Source: Marisediminitalea oceani
GTDB taxonomy: Bacteria > Pseudomonadota > Gammaproteobacteria > Enterobacterales > Alteromonadaceae
Assembly (NCBI RefSeq): GCF_003731635.1
Contig: NZ_RCUA01000014.1
Location: 117,345-181,344, forward strand
Length of the DNA stretch: 64,000 nucleotides
Reading direction: 5' to 3'
The translations under genes and the position numbers were made by a program. The notes under the pieces are model-generated. The model had not been told where the DNA came from and made no database searches. It saw nothing but the letters and a program-made list of their open reading frames with translations. Positions 17,563 to 26,744 of this stretch are shown in pieces. Numbering within the stretch: position 1 is the stretch's first letter; the number at the start of each line of letters is the position of its first letter.

Positions 17563-18507
17563 TTATGGCACTTCCTGACCGCGGGCAGATTCGAACAGCT
17601 GATACCAGTGTTCACGGGATAGGGTTAGTGTTTCTGCTTCTGCGCAGGCCGCTATACGCTGCGGATTAGTGGTACCAATGACCGGTTGGATACCGGCCGG
17701 GTGGCGCATTAGCCAGCCCAACACAATCGCTTCTCTGCTCACGCCATAACTGCTGGCTAATTCACTTACCAGTTTGCTGGTGGGGCAGTCTGCATCGCCA
17801 TTGCCAGAATACTTGCCCTGTGCCAATGGTGCCCAGGCCTGTAACTGCACGCCCTGTTGCTGACAATATTCCAGCGTGCCCGGTGTATAACCGTTCTGGC
17901 TATTATGCGGGCTATTGGTGCAGATCCCTTCTTCTACCCAGTCACGGTAACCGAGACTCATTTCCAGCTGATTAGCAATCACCGGAAATGGCAACAGCTT
18001 ATTAAGTGCATCAATCTGATACCAGTGCATATTAGACACGCCCAGGTAGCCAAATTTACCTTCCTGATGTAATCGTGTGAGGCACTCGGCCACCTCGGGT
18101 AAATCGGCCAGTGGATCCGGGCGGTGTAGCAATAACACATCAAGATGTTCTATATTGAGTCTGCTCAGAATGCCTTCCACCGAAGCTGAGATCCACTCTG
18201 GTGAAAAGTCGTAGCGCTTTGGCCCCTGATTGTCTTCAAAGCGGATCCCGCATTTAGACTGAATGATCATATTATCGCGCCAGTCCGGCTGATTGTTCAG
18301 CACGTCGGCAAAAACCTTTTCGGCGTTGCCATGGGTATAAATATCGGCGTGGTCGAACACCGTAATACCCGATGATAACGCTTGCTCAACAGCCTGGGTC
18401 GCCAGATTCAGATCGGCTTTGGTGTAGGGTTGGTGAGACCAGTTCCCGCCCAGTCCCATACAACCGAAGATAAGTTTGGAGGCATGTGGAAATTGTGTTT
18501 TTAGCAT
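17563..18507 (-). CDS. Aldo/keto reductase, YdhF-like
   Basis: A 314-residue NADPH-dependent aldo/keto reductase. The tetrad is visible: Asp and Tyr in DHADIYTHG, Lys in IQSKCGIRF and His in LLLHRPDPL. The N-terminal FGCMGLGGNW and the ANQLEMSLGYRDW segment match the YdhF branch. The physiological substrate is unknown; such enzymes reduce reactive aldehydes and ketones. It is the first gene of a two-gene operon with the VOC protein. The pairing suggests removal of reactive carbonyls, which is inference. Confidence 0.87.
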   Translation of the reverse strand: MLKTQFPHASKLIFGCMGLGGNWSHQPYTKADLNLATQAVEQALSSGITVFDHADIYTHGNAEKVFADVLNNQPDWRDNMIIQSKCGIRFEDNQGPKRYDFSPEWISASVEGILSRLNIEHLDVLLLHRPDPLADLPEVAECLTRLHQEGKFGYLGVSNMHWYQIDALNKLLPFPVIANQLEMSLGYRDWVEEGICTNSPHNSQNGYTPGTLEYCQQQGVQLQAWAPLAQGKYSGNGDADCPTSKLVSELASSYGVSREAIVLGWLMRHPAGIQPVIGTTNPQRIAACAEAETLTLSREHWYQLFESARGQEVP

Positions 18508-18622
18508 AATGATTTTCTATTTTCTTATATTGGCAACACCCTATCTTAAACCTTTAAGTGATACAAACATAGTTGACGCTCGTATTGAGGGCTGACATCA
18601 GTTTTGGTTACAAGGAATTATT

Positions 18623-19153
18623 ATGTTTCGTTTTTTAACGGTCCTTTCCACTGTGTGGTTAGTGTTCGGGTGTACGTCGGTGCCGGAAGGCGTTAAACCG
18701 GTGCAGGGCTTTGAGGCCGACCGCTATCTGGGAACCTGGTACGAAATCGCCCGGTTTGATCATAGTTTCGAGCGTGGCCTTTCGCAAATTACGGCCAACT
18801 ACTCTATGCGCGATGACGGTGGTATTCGGGTACTTAACCGTGGCTACAACGCCGAGGAAGGCGAGTGGAATGAGGCTGAGGGTAAGGCCTATTTTGTTGA
18901 GGATGAGCAGACGGGGCATTTAAAAGTGTCTTTTTTCGGTCCCTTTTATGCCAGTTATGTGGTGGCTGAACTCGACAAGGAAAATTATCGCTATTCGCTG
19001 GTGACCGGCCCCGATAAAACGTATCTGTGGATACTGGCGCGAACGCCGGAGTTACCTCAGGAAGTCCTGGATAGTTTACTTGGCAAAGCAAAAGCGCTGG
19101 GGTTTGATACATCCAAATTGATTTGGGTTGAGCACAAGGATAGCTCAAGCTAA
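18623..19153 (+). CDS. blc: Outer-membrane lipocalin Blc
   Basis: A 176-residue bacterial lipocalin. The lipoprotein signal ends at VFGC, with Cys at about residue 17. The lipocalin signature GTWYEIARFDHSFERG follows, then GYNAEEGEWNEAEGKAYF, a YVVAELDKENYRYSLV strand and LWILARTPEL. These match Blc, which sits in the outer membrane and binds lysophospholipids and fatty acids. The start ATG has a good ribosome binding site (AAGGAAT). It appears monocistronic. Confidence 0.92.
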   Translation: MFRFLTVLSTVWLVFGCTSVPEGVKPVQGFEADRYLGTWYEIARFDHSFERGLSQITANYSMRDDGGIRVLNRGYNAEEGEWNEAEGKAYFVEDEQTGHLKVSFFGPFYASYVVAELDKENYRYSLVTGPDKTYLWILARTPELPQEVLDSLLGKAKALGFDTSKLIWVEHKDSSS

Positions 19154-19188
19154 ATAGGTGTATTGCTTATTATAAAATACATGGCTTG

Positions 19189-19197
19189 TGCTATACT
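19189..19197 (+). promoter_or_regulatory. Extended -10 promoter candidate for the PhnA-type gene
   Basis: TGCTATACT at 19189-19197 fits an extended -10 element about 29 bases upstream of the chosen ATG. No good -35 is at normal spacing, as is usual for this promoter class. It supports the start at 19226 rather than an in-frame start at 19163, which would lie upstream of this box. Confidence 0.45.
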
Positions 19198-19225
19198 CGC
19201 GTTTTTTTACTTTCGGGCAGAGACA

Positions 19226-19783
19226 ATGGCAAACGAACAAGCAGTATTTAAACGTGCAAATGACGCATGTGAGTTATGTGGCAACAGTGAAGGACTGAGC
19301 CTTTATATGGTGCCAGAATCACCCAATGACTCAGATAATTGCGCAATAGCAGTTTGTTCGACCTGTTTACCGCAGTTAAACGACGAGAATGAGGTGGATG
19401 TGAATCACTGGCGCTGTCTGAATGATGCTATGTGGTCTCAGGTGCCGGCAGTTCAGGTGGTTTCATGGCGAATGTTAAAACAGCTGGAAAGCGAAACCTG
19501 GGCTCAGGATTTACTCGATATGTTGTACCTCGACGATGACACGCTGGAGTGGGCTAAAGCGGGAATTGATGACAGAGAGCCTACTCTGGACAGCAATGGC
19601 GATGTACTCAAAGCGGGGGACTCAGTGCACCTGATTAAAGATCTCACCGTTAAAGGCGCCAACTTTACAGCCAAGCGTGGCACCCCGGTTCGAAATATTC
19701 GCCTGACTAACAACCCATTGCATATCGAAGGCAAGGTTAACGGCCAAACCATAGTAATCATCGCAGCATATACTAAGAAATAG
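19226..19783 (+). CDS. PhnA/YjdM-type zinc-ribbon protein
   Basis: A 185-residue protein. The N-terminal zinc ribbon has CELCG near residue 14 and CSTC near residue 44. The C-terminal PhnA domain includes DSNGDVLKAGDSVHLIKDL and KGANFTAKRGT, and ends on a beta strand. Despite the old PhnA name, this domain is not established as a phosphonate enzyme and its function is unknown. I chose the internal ATG at 19226; a longer frame from 19163 adds a hydrophobic stretch not seen in the family and overlaps the promoter. A strong terminator follows at once. Confidence 0.85.
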   Translation: MANEQAVFKRANDACELCGNSEGLSLYMVPESPNDSDNCAIAVCSTCLPQLNDENEVDVNHWRCLNDAMWSQVPAVQVVSWRMLKQLESETWAQDLLDMLYLDDDTLEWAKAGIDDREPTLDSNGDVLKAGDSVHLIKDLTVKGANFTAKRGTPVRNIRLTNNPLHIEGKVNGQTIVIIAAYTKK

Positions 19784-19810
19784 CCCAACCTCCGGTTGGG
19801 CTATTTCTTA
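19774..19810 (+). terminator. Strong terminator after the PhnA-type gene
   Basis: TAAGAAATAGCCCAACC and GGTTGGGCTATTTCTTA form a 17-bp perfect stem with a 3-nt loop. The hairpin overlaps the stop codon region of the gene. Confidence 0.85.
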
Positions 19811-19910
19811 CCCCGGAAACACCGAAGGTGTTATCCGGGGCCTCCTTAAATTGTATTACTCCCGAAATATCATGCTAAGAGGTCCCCGCCAAGAGCACGC
19901 GGGGATGACG
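19811..19910. repeat. REP-like palindrome pair, left of the AraC-receptor block
   Basis: Two imperfect palindromes lie here. The first is CCCCGGAAAC...TTATCCGGGG at 19811-19840. The second has arms TCCCCGC and GCGGGGA at 19883-19905. The second is part of a 45-bp sequence (19866-19910) repeated at 25211-25255 in the same orientation with 43 of 45 bases identical. They belong to the same family as the arrays near 38.4-39.1 kb and 43.0-43.4 kb. Confidence 0.8.
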
Positions 19911-19942
19911 TAGTTGTTGTATCTGAATTGCTCGCCGAGTTG

Positions 19943-21025
19943 TTACCCTTTATTTCTGAATTCAGTCGGCGTCATGCCGGTCCAGTCCTTAAAAGCATGC
20001 CGGAAATTGGAGGTATCCTTGAACCCTAAAGATTCGGCAATATCATCAAAAGAGAGTTGGGTTTCACGGATATATTGCTTGGCGAAACTTTGTTTTACGG
20101 TGGCGCAAATTGTTGAGAAAGAAGTGCCTTGCTCCGAGAGTTTTCGTCTTAAGGTGCGCTCAGAAACAAACAATTCCTGCGCGATACGATCTATTTTTAG
20201 CTCATTGTGGATGTTTTTCGATACCCAGTTATACACCCGCTCAACGATTTCATCTTCGTGAGCAAAGTCGGGTATATGTTGCTCGCACATTTGTAATAAA
20301 AGCGGCACTGCCAGAGGGTTGGATTTTAAAGGGGATTTGGTGAGATCTTCTTCGCATAACTCAATAAATGTATTCTCTTGCCCGTAAAGCACTTCACTTC
20401 CAATAAAATCTTCAAGTTTTTCAGAGTAAGACGGTCTGTTAAATTCAAAACTTACTCTTACGGGAGAGAAATCCGGGGTTCCGAGCACTTCGCGAATTAG
20501 TGTCAAATTAATCGCAATTTGCATTTCCAGGTTAAAGCTTTTTATCTCGGGTGCAAACAGAATATCTGAGCACCCGTAAATGCGCTTTCCGTCTTTTGGG
20601 GGCTCAAGATAAAGGCGGGTGGTGCGGGTAACCAATGTATGATATTTGATAGAGAACAGCAGAGCGTCCGCCAGAGTCCTTTTACATAAAAGGGTGCAGC
20701 CATACAAACCATAATCACCACAGGATATGCGACTGCCTATCCTGAGCCCGATAGCAGGGGTGTCGATTTTGGATAACCTGGTGTACAGCGTTAACAGATC
20801 CTGAAACACCACTGTTTGTTTATGTTCGTCTGCTGGATTAAGTTTTGCCAGAAGAGATTCTAAAAAGGGGTCTGATTCAATGCCAATTTCCGTCAGAGAC
20901 TTTTGAATAAAATGCAATTTTTGCGCACTTACGCGGACTTCTTTACCGCAATCTGACGACTTATTTATCATCTTTTTACCACCTGAGGCTACGCTGAATT
21001 GATCTATGTTGTCCGTTTTCCACAT
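19943..21025 (-). CDS. AraC-family transcriptional regulator (OruR/ArgR-like)
   Basis: A 360-residue regulator. About residues 35-230 form the arabinose-binding-like sensor domain (PF12625 type), containing IGLRIGSRISCGDYGLYG. The C-terminal double helix-turn-helix is at about 265-357, with IAQELFVSERTLRRKLSEQG and the conserved FDDIAESLGFKDTSNFRHAF. It is divergent from the TonB-dependent receptor, with 150 bp to the chosen receptor start, so it is likely the regulator of the receptor-ligase pair. Family members often respond to small organic acids or lipids. The ligand is unknown. Confidence 0.9.
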   Translation of the reverse strand: MWKTDNIDQFSVASGGKKMINKSSDCGKEVRVSAQKLHFIQKSLTEIGIESDPFLESLLAKLNPADEHKQTVVFQDLLTLYTRLSKIDTPAIGLRIGSRISCGDYGLYGCTLLCKRTLADALLFSIKYHTLVTRTTRLYLEPPKDGKRIYGCSDILFAPEIKSFNLEMQIAINLTLIREVLGTPDFSPVRVSFEFNRPSYSEKLEDFIGSEVLYGQENTFIELCEEDLTKSPLKSNPLAVPLLLQMCEQHIPDFAHEDEIVERVYNWVSKNIHNELKIDRIAQELFVSERTLRRKLSEQGTSFSTICATVKQSFAKQYIRETQLSFDDIAESLGFKDTSNFRHAFKDWTGMTPTEFRNKG

Positions 21026-21048
21026 TAAGAATGGCCACTTATAACACA

Positions 21049-21085
21049 GTGTGAATGTTATTCAAATGTTACCGTTGTGTGAATG
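21049..21085. promoter_or_regulatory. Candidate AraC-type binding site (direct repeat)
   Basis: GTGTGAATG occurs at 21049-21057 and again at 21077-21085, 28 bp start to start and in the same orientation, between the AraC gene and the receptor gene. Tandem direct half-sites are usual for this regulator family, though 28 bp is longer than the common 21 bp. Confidence 0.4.
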
Positions 21086-21175
21086 GGGGCCTGGCGTGTG
21101 TTGATGGTGGGCTCCCTATACGCATTTGGAATACACATAAACATTAAAAAACAACTGTGTTGTGGAGAGTTCGCT

Positions 21176-23584
21176 ATGAAATTATGCCGTTTAGCAACAG
21201 TAATATCGATAGCTCTGTATGGAGTATCAGTGAGTGCTTTGTCTCAGGAAAACCCGTCGAATGAGGCCGCCCGAAATGTGGAGGCTAGTGACACGCCTCA
21301 GGTTGAGTTAATCGAAGTCACTTCACAACGCAGGGTGCAAAATATTCAGGACGTGCCCATTTCTGTGCAGGCCTTCGGCGCTGCTCAATTGGAGCGTGCA
21401 TCCATTGATAAAATCGAAGATCTGCAATTGTATGTGCCAAACCTTAATCTCGCAGAATCGGGGCTCAGTACTCAGTTATTCATCCGTGGTATTGGTTCTG
21501 GTAACAATCAGGGGTTTGAGCAGTCCGTTGTTCAGTTTGTGGACGGCGTTTCTTATGCTCGCCAACAACTCAGCCGGGCGCCATTTTTTGATATGGAAAG
21601 AGCGGAGGTGTTGCGCGGCCCTCAAAGTATTTTGTTTGGTAAAAATGCCATTGGTGGAGCGCTCAATTTTACCACTGCTTCGGTAGAGGAATACACCAGC
21701 GCCCGATTGTTTGCTCAGGTAGGGGAGTTTGGGATCAGGGAATATCAAGGGGTAATTAACGGGGCGCTTTGGGGTGATAACCTGTATGGCCGTTTGTCGG
21801 TGAGACATTACGAGGAAGATGGCTACATTGACAACGTTACCCTCAACCGTTCTGAGCCAAACCGCAAGGACCAGACGATAAGGGCAAAGCTACTCTACAA
21901 CGTTAACAACGACTGGAGCCTGCACTTCAAGTACGAGAAAAACGATTTTGAAACCGTAGGCCGCCAGATTGAAATCCTGCAGGATGAAGGCAATCCTGGC
22001 AATCCATTTGGGGCAACCCTGGCCGTGGGGTTTGGTTTACCCAATGCGCTGCCTGAGACCAACCACGACTATTCGCGGGTCAGTAATGGCGACAGCAGTT
22101 TCAATAGTTCGCAGAACCTGACCTTTGAAGTAAAAGGGATGTTGGGGGAGCTGGAGTTCGAATCCAGAACCTCATCATTGCAGTACGATTTTCAGGATAT
22201 CTGTGATTGCGACTACCTCGGGGCCAATATTTTTACTGTGCCAATGGATGAAGATTATAAGCAGTTTAGTCAGGAGTTCAGAGTTGCCTCGGATTCTGCC
22301 AACCGGTTCTTCTGGCAAGCTGGTGTATTTTACCAAACCAGCGAACTGGTGTTTTCTGACGCCATTGTGCTGCCCACCGCCGAGATTGGGCAAACCGATC
22401 TTGGCGTGCTTCCTACCGCGGTATTCGCGCTTACTGGCAGTGCTGTGCAAGGTGAAGCCTTATCGGGCATTAGTGCCAGACGTGACTTCACCCAGGATAC
22501 CGATGCCTTGTCAGCGTTTGCACAGCTGACCTATAAAGTCACCGATGCGACGCAGGTAACGCTAGGAGCTCGTTTGTCCAGAGAAGAAAAAGAAGGCTTT
22601 CGCACGATTAATGCGAACGACACCAGCACCGGTCTGCCTACCACTAACCCAGTTTCACCGCTGGTGCTCAACGGCTTATTTGCTATCGAAAGCGAACAAA
22701 CCAGTGGCCACTACTTAACTGGCGAAAGAACGGAAACCGCATTTGATCCCAGTATCAATATTCAGCATTACCTGAATGACGATGTGATGCTGTATGCGAG
22801 CTGGTCAAAAGGTTCAAAGGCCGGAGGGTTTGATGCGCGTGCCAATACAGTCAGCTCATTTGAATTTGAAGATGAGCAGGCTACGGCTTTTGAGCTGGGT
22901 ATGAAGAGTACTTTCTGGAACAGGCGGGCGAAACTTAATGTCACTGCTTTTGCTACCGACTATAAAGGCCTGCAGGTCAGTCAGTTTGATGGCACCCTTG
23001 GCTTTGTGGTGGGTAATGCCGATGCCGAAATGCAAGGGATAGAAATTGAAGGTTCCTTTGCGATAACCGAAGACCTGACATTCTCTTACTCAGGTGCTTA
23101 CCTGGATCATGAATTTACCAATTACGAAGAGGGTAATTGCTATTACCGACAGCAGTTTGATACTGACAACCCGGATATGGCGGCCCGTTACAACGAAGAG
23201 ACCGGGCTGTGCAGTTACAATGGTTTAACCGGACAGTACGTCCCTGAGTTTAGTGCTAATACCAATTTAGATTACTACACCGATATAACGGCAGACTCGG
23301 TGCTGCATATCAATCTGAACTATAACTATTCCTCGAAACAAAATACCCACCAGAACCTCGACCCTGTGTTCGAACAAGACGCCATCGGTCGTGTGGATGT
23401 GAATATCGCTATTGAGTTTAATGATTGGGGAATAGAGCTGTTAGGCAGAAATATCACCGATGAAAAATTTGTTACCTATTCGGGTAATAGTCCGCTTTCC
23501 GGAACTTTCGGAGCCGACACTATCTATGGGTTCGTCGCGGCTCCTGCAACCTGGTCACTGCGCGCCTATTACAATTTTCAGTAA
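21176..23584 (+). CDS. TonB-dependent receptor
   Basis: An 802-residue outer-membrane receptor. The signal peptide starts MKLCRLATVISIALYGVSV and is cleaved near SALS. A TonB-box-like stretch (VELIEVTSQR) precedes the plug domain, with VPISVQAF, LFIRGIGS and MERAEVLRGPQSILFGKNAI. The 22-strand barrel ends ATWSLRAYYNFQ, with the terminal Phe-Gln pattern of such proteins. Overall it resembles receptors of Alteromonadales and sphingomonads for lipophilic or aromatic compounds rather than siderophores, an inference supported by the downstream acyl-CoA ligase. I chose the ATG at 21176 because it has a signal peptide and a GGAGAG site; the frame is open to 21083. Confidence 0.92.
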   Translation: MKLCRLATVISIALYGVSVSALSQENPSNEAARNVEASDTPQVELIEVTSQRRVQNIQDVPISVQAFGAAQLERASIDKIEDLQLYVPNLNLAESGLSTQLFIRGIGSGNNQGFEQSVVQFVDGVSYARQQLSRAPFFDMERAEVLRGPQSILFGKNAIGGALNFTTASVEEYTSARLFAQVGEFGIREYQGVINGALWGDNLYGRLSVRHYEEDGYIDNVTLNRSEPNRKDQTIRAKLLYNVNNDWSLHFKYEKNDFETVGRQIEILQDEGNPGNPFGATLAVGFGLPNALPETNHDYSRVSNGDSSFNSSQNLTFEVKGMLGELEFESRTSSLQYDFQDICDCDYLGANIFTVPMDEDYKQFSQEFRVASDSANRFFWQAGVFYQTSELVFSDAIVLPTAEIGQTDLGVLPTAVFALTGSAVQGEALSGISARRDFTQDTDALSAFAQLTYKVTDATQVTLGARLSREEKEGFRTINANDTSTGLPTTNPVSPLVLNGLFAIESEQTSGHYLTGERTETAFDPSINIQHYLNDDVMLYASWSKGSKAGGFDARANTVSSFEFEDEQATAFELGMKSTFWNRRAKLNVTAFATDYKGLQVSQFDGTLGFVVGNADAEMQGIEIEGSFAITEDLTFSYSGAYLDHEFTNYEEGNCYYRQQFDTDNPDMAARYNEETGLCSYNGLTGQYVPEFSANTNLDYYTDITADSVLHINLNYNYSSKQNTHQNLDPVFEQDAIGRVDVNIAIEFNDWGIELLGRNITDEKFVTYSGNSPLSGTFGADTIYGFVAAPATWSLRAYYNFQ

Positions 23585-23609
23585 ATATAGAAATGAGTGG
23601 TAAATCGAT

Positions 23610-25157
23610 ATGAATAAAATAGAAACACTCGGCGACTTCGTTGAATCAGCGATGGATCGATATGCTGACAAAGTCGCCTTTCAATGTGCAGGCCACCGAT
23701 TAACGTTTACTGAACTTGAAAGATTAAGTCGGCATGTAGCAGTTTGGCTGCAGGCCAGATTTAATTCTGGCGATCGAATAGCTATTCAGTTACCAAACAT
23801 AAATCAGTATCCGATCATTGCTATGGGGATACTCAGGGCCGGTATGGTAGTAGTAAACACTAATCCTCTCTACACACCACGGGAAATGAAACATCAGTTC
23901 AAAGACTCTGGTGCAAAGGCTTTGTTTATTCTTTCGCCTTTACTTGGCGCGTTGTCGCAAATCCTTGACGACACCTTACTTTCAGACGTCGTTGCAGTGG
24001 ACCCGGTTGATTTAATTAAGGAGCCTGAACCACAGAAAGATTGTTACCGGTTATACGATGTGCTCAAATCCACTCCATCAGGCCTGCTAGCCACCCGAAC
24101 AGGGCAAACTGGTAATGATATTGCGATGTTGCAATATACTGGAGGAACAACAGGAGCCGCGAAAGGTGCTTGCCTGACGCACTTAAATCTGTTGAGTAAC
24201 ATTGAGCAAATCCGGCATAGGCTAAGCCCTGTGTGTACTGAAGGGCAGGAACTTTTCGTTTGCCCGTTGCCGCTTTATCATATCTATGCGTTTACCGTTA
24301 ACCTCTTGTATTTGTTAGGTATTGGGGCTTGCAACGTGTTAATCCCTAATCCCAGAGACATTGATGGGTTTGTCAATCAGCTCAAAGAGCATTCTTTTAC
24401 AGGGATGTCGGGTATAAATACATTGTTCTTGGGCCTTATGGCTCATGAACAATTCAGAGAACTCGATTTTAGTCATCTTAAGATGACTATTTCCGGCGGC
24501 ACAACACTTGTAGCTGATGTGGCCAATTTATGGACCAAAGTCACGGGCTCGTCCATTACAGAAGGTTATGGCCTGACTGAAACGAGCCCGGTTGCGCTAT
24601 TCAATATACCCGGCCAGGAAGAAATTGGTGCCATAGGCGTTCCGGTGAAGGATACTGAGGTTGCTATCCGTGATGGCAAAGGCGAGCCGGTTAAACAAGG
24701 AGAGGCGGGTGAGTTGCTGGTTCGGGGGCCGCAAGTAATGATGGGATACTGGCAAAACCGTCAGGCCACTGCGAATGCATTTACACACGATGGATTTTTT
24801 AAAACTGGTGATATTGCGCTTCAACAAGCCAATGGCAACTATAAAATCGTCGATCGATTGAAAGACATGATTTTGGTGTCTGGTTTTAATGTTTACCCCA
24901 ATGAAATTGAAGGCGTGCTGAGTTCTCACGCAAATGTGATGGAAACCGCGGTAGTAGGCGGACCGTCAGTAAAAACAGGCGAAGAAGTGCTGGCTTATGT
25001 AACGACCTCTGGAGAGGTAACTTCTGAGACGCTATTAGCATATTGCCGGGAAAACCTGACAGCATATAAAGTCCCAAAGAAAATTACGATTTTAGATGAA
25101 TTGCCAAAATCAGCGGTTGGCAAAATTTTAAGGCGGGAGCTACGAAACACTGTATAG
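23610..25157 (+). CDS. Acyl-CoA ligase (FadD-like)
   Basis: A 515-residue AMP-forming acyl-CoA synthetase. The ATP/AMP motif is LQYTGGTTGAAKGACLTH, followed by GYGLTETSPVALFN, the hinge region KTGDIALQ, and IVDRLKDMILVSGFNVYPNE. The catalytic Lys is in SAVGKILRREL near the end. It matches medium- or long-chain fatty-acyl ligases. It lies 25 bp after the TonB receptor, so it probably acts on whatever carboxylic acid that receptor imports. No beta-oxidation genes follow; the acyl-CoA would feed the general pathway. Confidence 0.9.
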   Translation: MNKIETLGDFVESAMDRYADKVAFQCAGHRLTFTELERLSRHVAVWLQARFNSGDRIAIQLPNINQYPIIAMGILRAGMVVVNTNPLYTPREMKHQFKDSGAKALFILSPLLGALSQILDDTLLSDVVAVDPVDLIKEPEPQKDCYRLYDVLKSTPSGLLATRTGQTGNDIAMLQYTGGTTGAAKGACLTHLNLLSNIEQIRHRLSPVCTEGQELFVCPLPLYHIYAFTVNLLYLLGIGACNVLIPNPRDIDGFVNQLKEHSFTGMSGINTLFLGLMAHEQFRELDFSHLKMTISGGTTLVADVANLWTKVTGSSITEGYGLTETSPVALFNIPGQEEIGAIGVPVKDTEVAIRDGKGEPVKQGEAGELLVRGPQVMMGYWQNRQATANAFTHDGFFKTGDIALQQANGNYKIVDRLKDMILVSGFNVYPNEIEGVLSSHANVMETAVVGGPSVKTGEEVLAYVTTSGEVTSETLLAYCRENLTAYKVPKKITILDELPKSAVGKILRRELRNTV

Positions 25158-25210
25158 GACGGTACTCTCATGAAAGTAGTTTTTGCCATACTAAGCAATG
25201 CTCAATCAAC

Positions 25211-25297
25211 AATATCATGCAAAGAGATCCCCGCCAAGAGCACGCGGGGATGACGGGTTTATTCCGTCATACCGGTCTTTGTGCCGGTATCTCCTGA
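25211..25297. repeat. REP-like palindrome pair, right of the AraC-receptor block
   Basis: The first 45 bases (25211-25255) repeat 19866-19910 with only two mismatches. A second palindrome, GTCATACCGG...CCGGTATCTCC (25267-25296), follows. The stop codon and last few codons of the decayed GGDEF-EAL gene lie within the second palindrome. Confidence 0.8.
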
Positions 25298-26640
25298 AAA
25301 GCTTGTTTAGCCTGCATTTCAGTGTGTTGGTTAATGTACTCTTTAAAGCTCTCGAATTTTACCGGTTTGGAATAAAAGTAACCCTGCGCATAATCGCAGC
25401 CTAACGCTTTTAACTTTGCAGCGGTTTGTTCATCTTCTACCCCTTCAGCCACCACAGAGCAGTTCAGCTTATGGACAAGAAAGGCGGTTGACTCCACTAT
25501 GGCAAAGTCGGAGTTTGACTGAGCCATCTGACTGACAAATGAGCGGTCAATCTTAATTTGCCCAATGGGTAAATCACGCAATATTGCTAAAGAAGAAAAG
25601 CCGGTACCGAAATCGTCAATGCTAAACACCAATCCTGCTTCTGAAATACGTGACATGGTGTGGCATACCTGATCGATATTGGTCATCATTGCACTCTCGG
25701 TTACTTCGAGCATAAGCTGATGCTGTGACAGAGAATGTTCATCAAGGATTTTGCGAACGTTAGGCACAATCAAATCTGACTGTAAATCACGAACCGATAA
25801 ATTAATATGAACGCACAAATCAAATCCGCATTGTTTAATCGCTTATATATCTTTTGTGACCTGAGTAAAAAACCAGTCGGTGATTCGATTGATAAGTGAG
25901 CTTTGCTCCGCAATGGCAATGAATTTTTCTGGTGAGATGAAGCTGCCATCGGGCTGAGGCCAACGGATAAGGGCCTCTGCTCCATGTATCTCGTTGGTTT
26001 GTAAATCAATGATTGGCTGATACCAAAGCTCAAACTCTTCTTCATCGAGAGCGTGTTTGAGACGTGCCGAAATCTCAACTCTCTGCGCGGCGTCAGATTC
26101 CAACGACGGTTCATAGGTCTTGTACAGTTCACCCTTGTTTTTCGCTGCATACATGGCGAGGTCGGCCATTAATATCAGGTGATTTTTATCGCGACTATTT
26201 TGTGGAAAGTGGCTTATACCGATACTTGCGCCCACACTTAGCTCGTAGTTGTCTATTTCAAAGTGCTGCTCTAACGATTGGTGCATAGCCAGTACAAAAT
26301 GCTGAAGCTGAGTTGGCGGCATAAGAGGAATTACAATGGAAAACTCATCACCACCAAGTCGGTAGATGGTTGCGCCTGGTGGGAGTGTAGCTTTAAATCG
26401 TTTGCCGACCTCTACCAGGACAAAGTCACCATAATAATGACCAAGCGCATCATTAATTTGTTTAAACCTGTCGAGATCGATAAGCAGTAAACTAAATGGT
26501 TTACCTTCTTTTTGCTTTGCTTCCAGCGTCTCGTGTAAGTACTTGCGGTTTGCTAAACCTGTCAGATTGTCATGCAATGCGTTGTAACGTTGTTCGTTTA
26601 CTGCGCGCTCAATCTTTAAAATACTCTCCGGCTGTTTTGG
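25267..26640 (-). pseudogene. GGDEF-EAL cyclic-di-GMP gene, truncated and split by an in-frame stop
   Basis: The minus-strand frame opens after a TAA at 26641-26643 and reads ERAVNEQRYNALHDNLTGLA, the usual entry into a GGDEF domain. The motif LGGDEFS is intact. The EAL domain follows (AEALIRW, DDFGTG, VAEGVE), but a TAA at 25843-25845 interrupts it within TQVTKDI-stop-AIKQCGF, where other family members read straight through. No upstream sensor domain and no good start codon are visible; TTG at 26577 is the first candidate. The gene therefore has lost its N terminus and carries a nonsense codon in EAL. The C-terminal few residues come from a REP-like repeat. The catalytic residues of both domains survive, so a GGDEF-only product cannot be excluded. 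Confidence 0.8.
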
Positions 26641-26744
26641 TTAAAATTAATTACAAATTAAACAGTTACCTTAGCGATGAAAACGTTTATCTTAATTTGT
26701 GTATTCAACGCAATCGTAAGCGAACACGCTAATGAGGAATAAAA

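Noticed and set aside
21083..21175. N-terminal extension of the TonB-dependent receptor
   Set aside because: The signal peptide and ribosome binding site are at 21176; the extra 31 residues are not part of the secreted protein.
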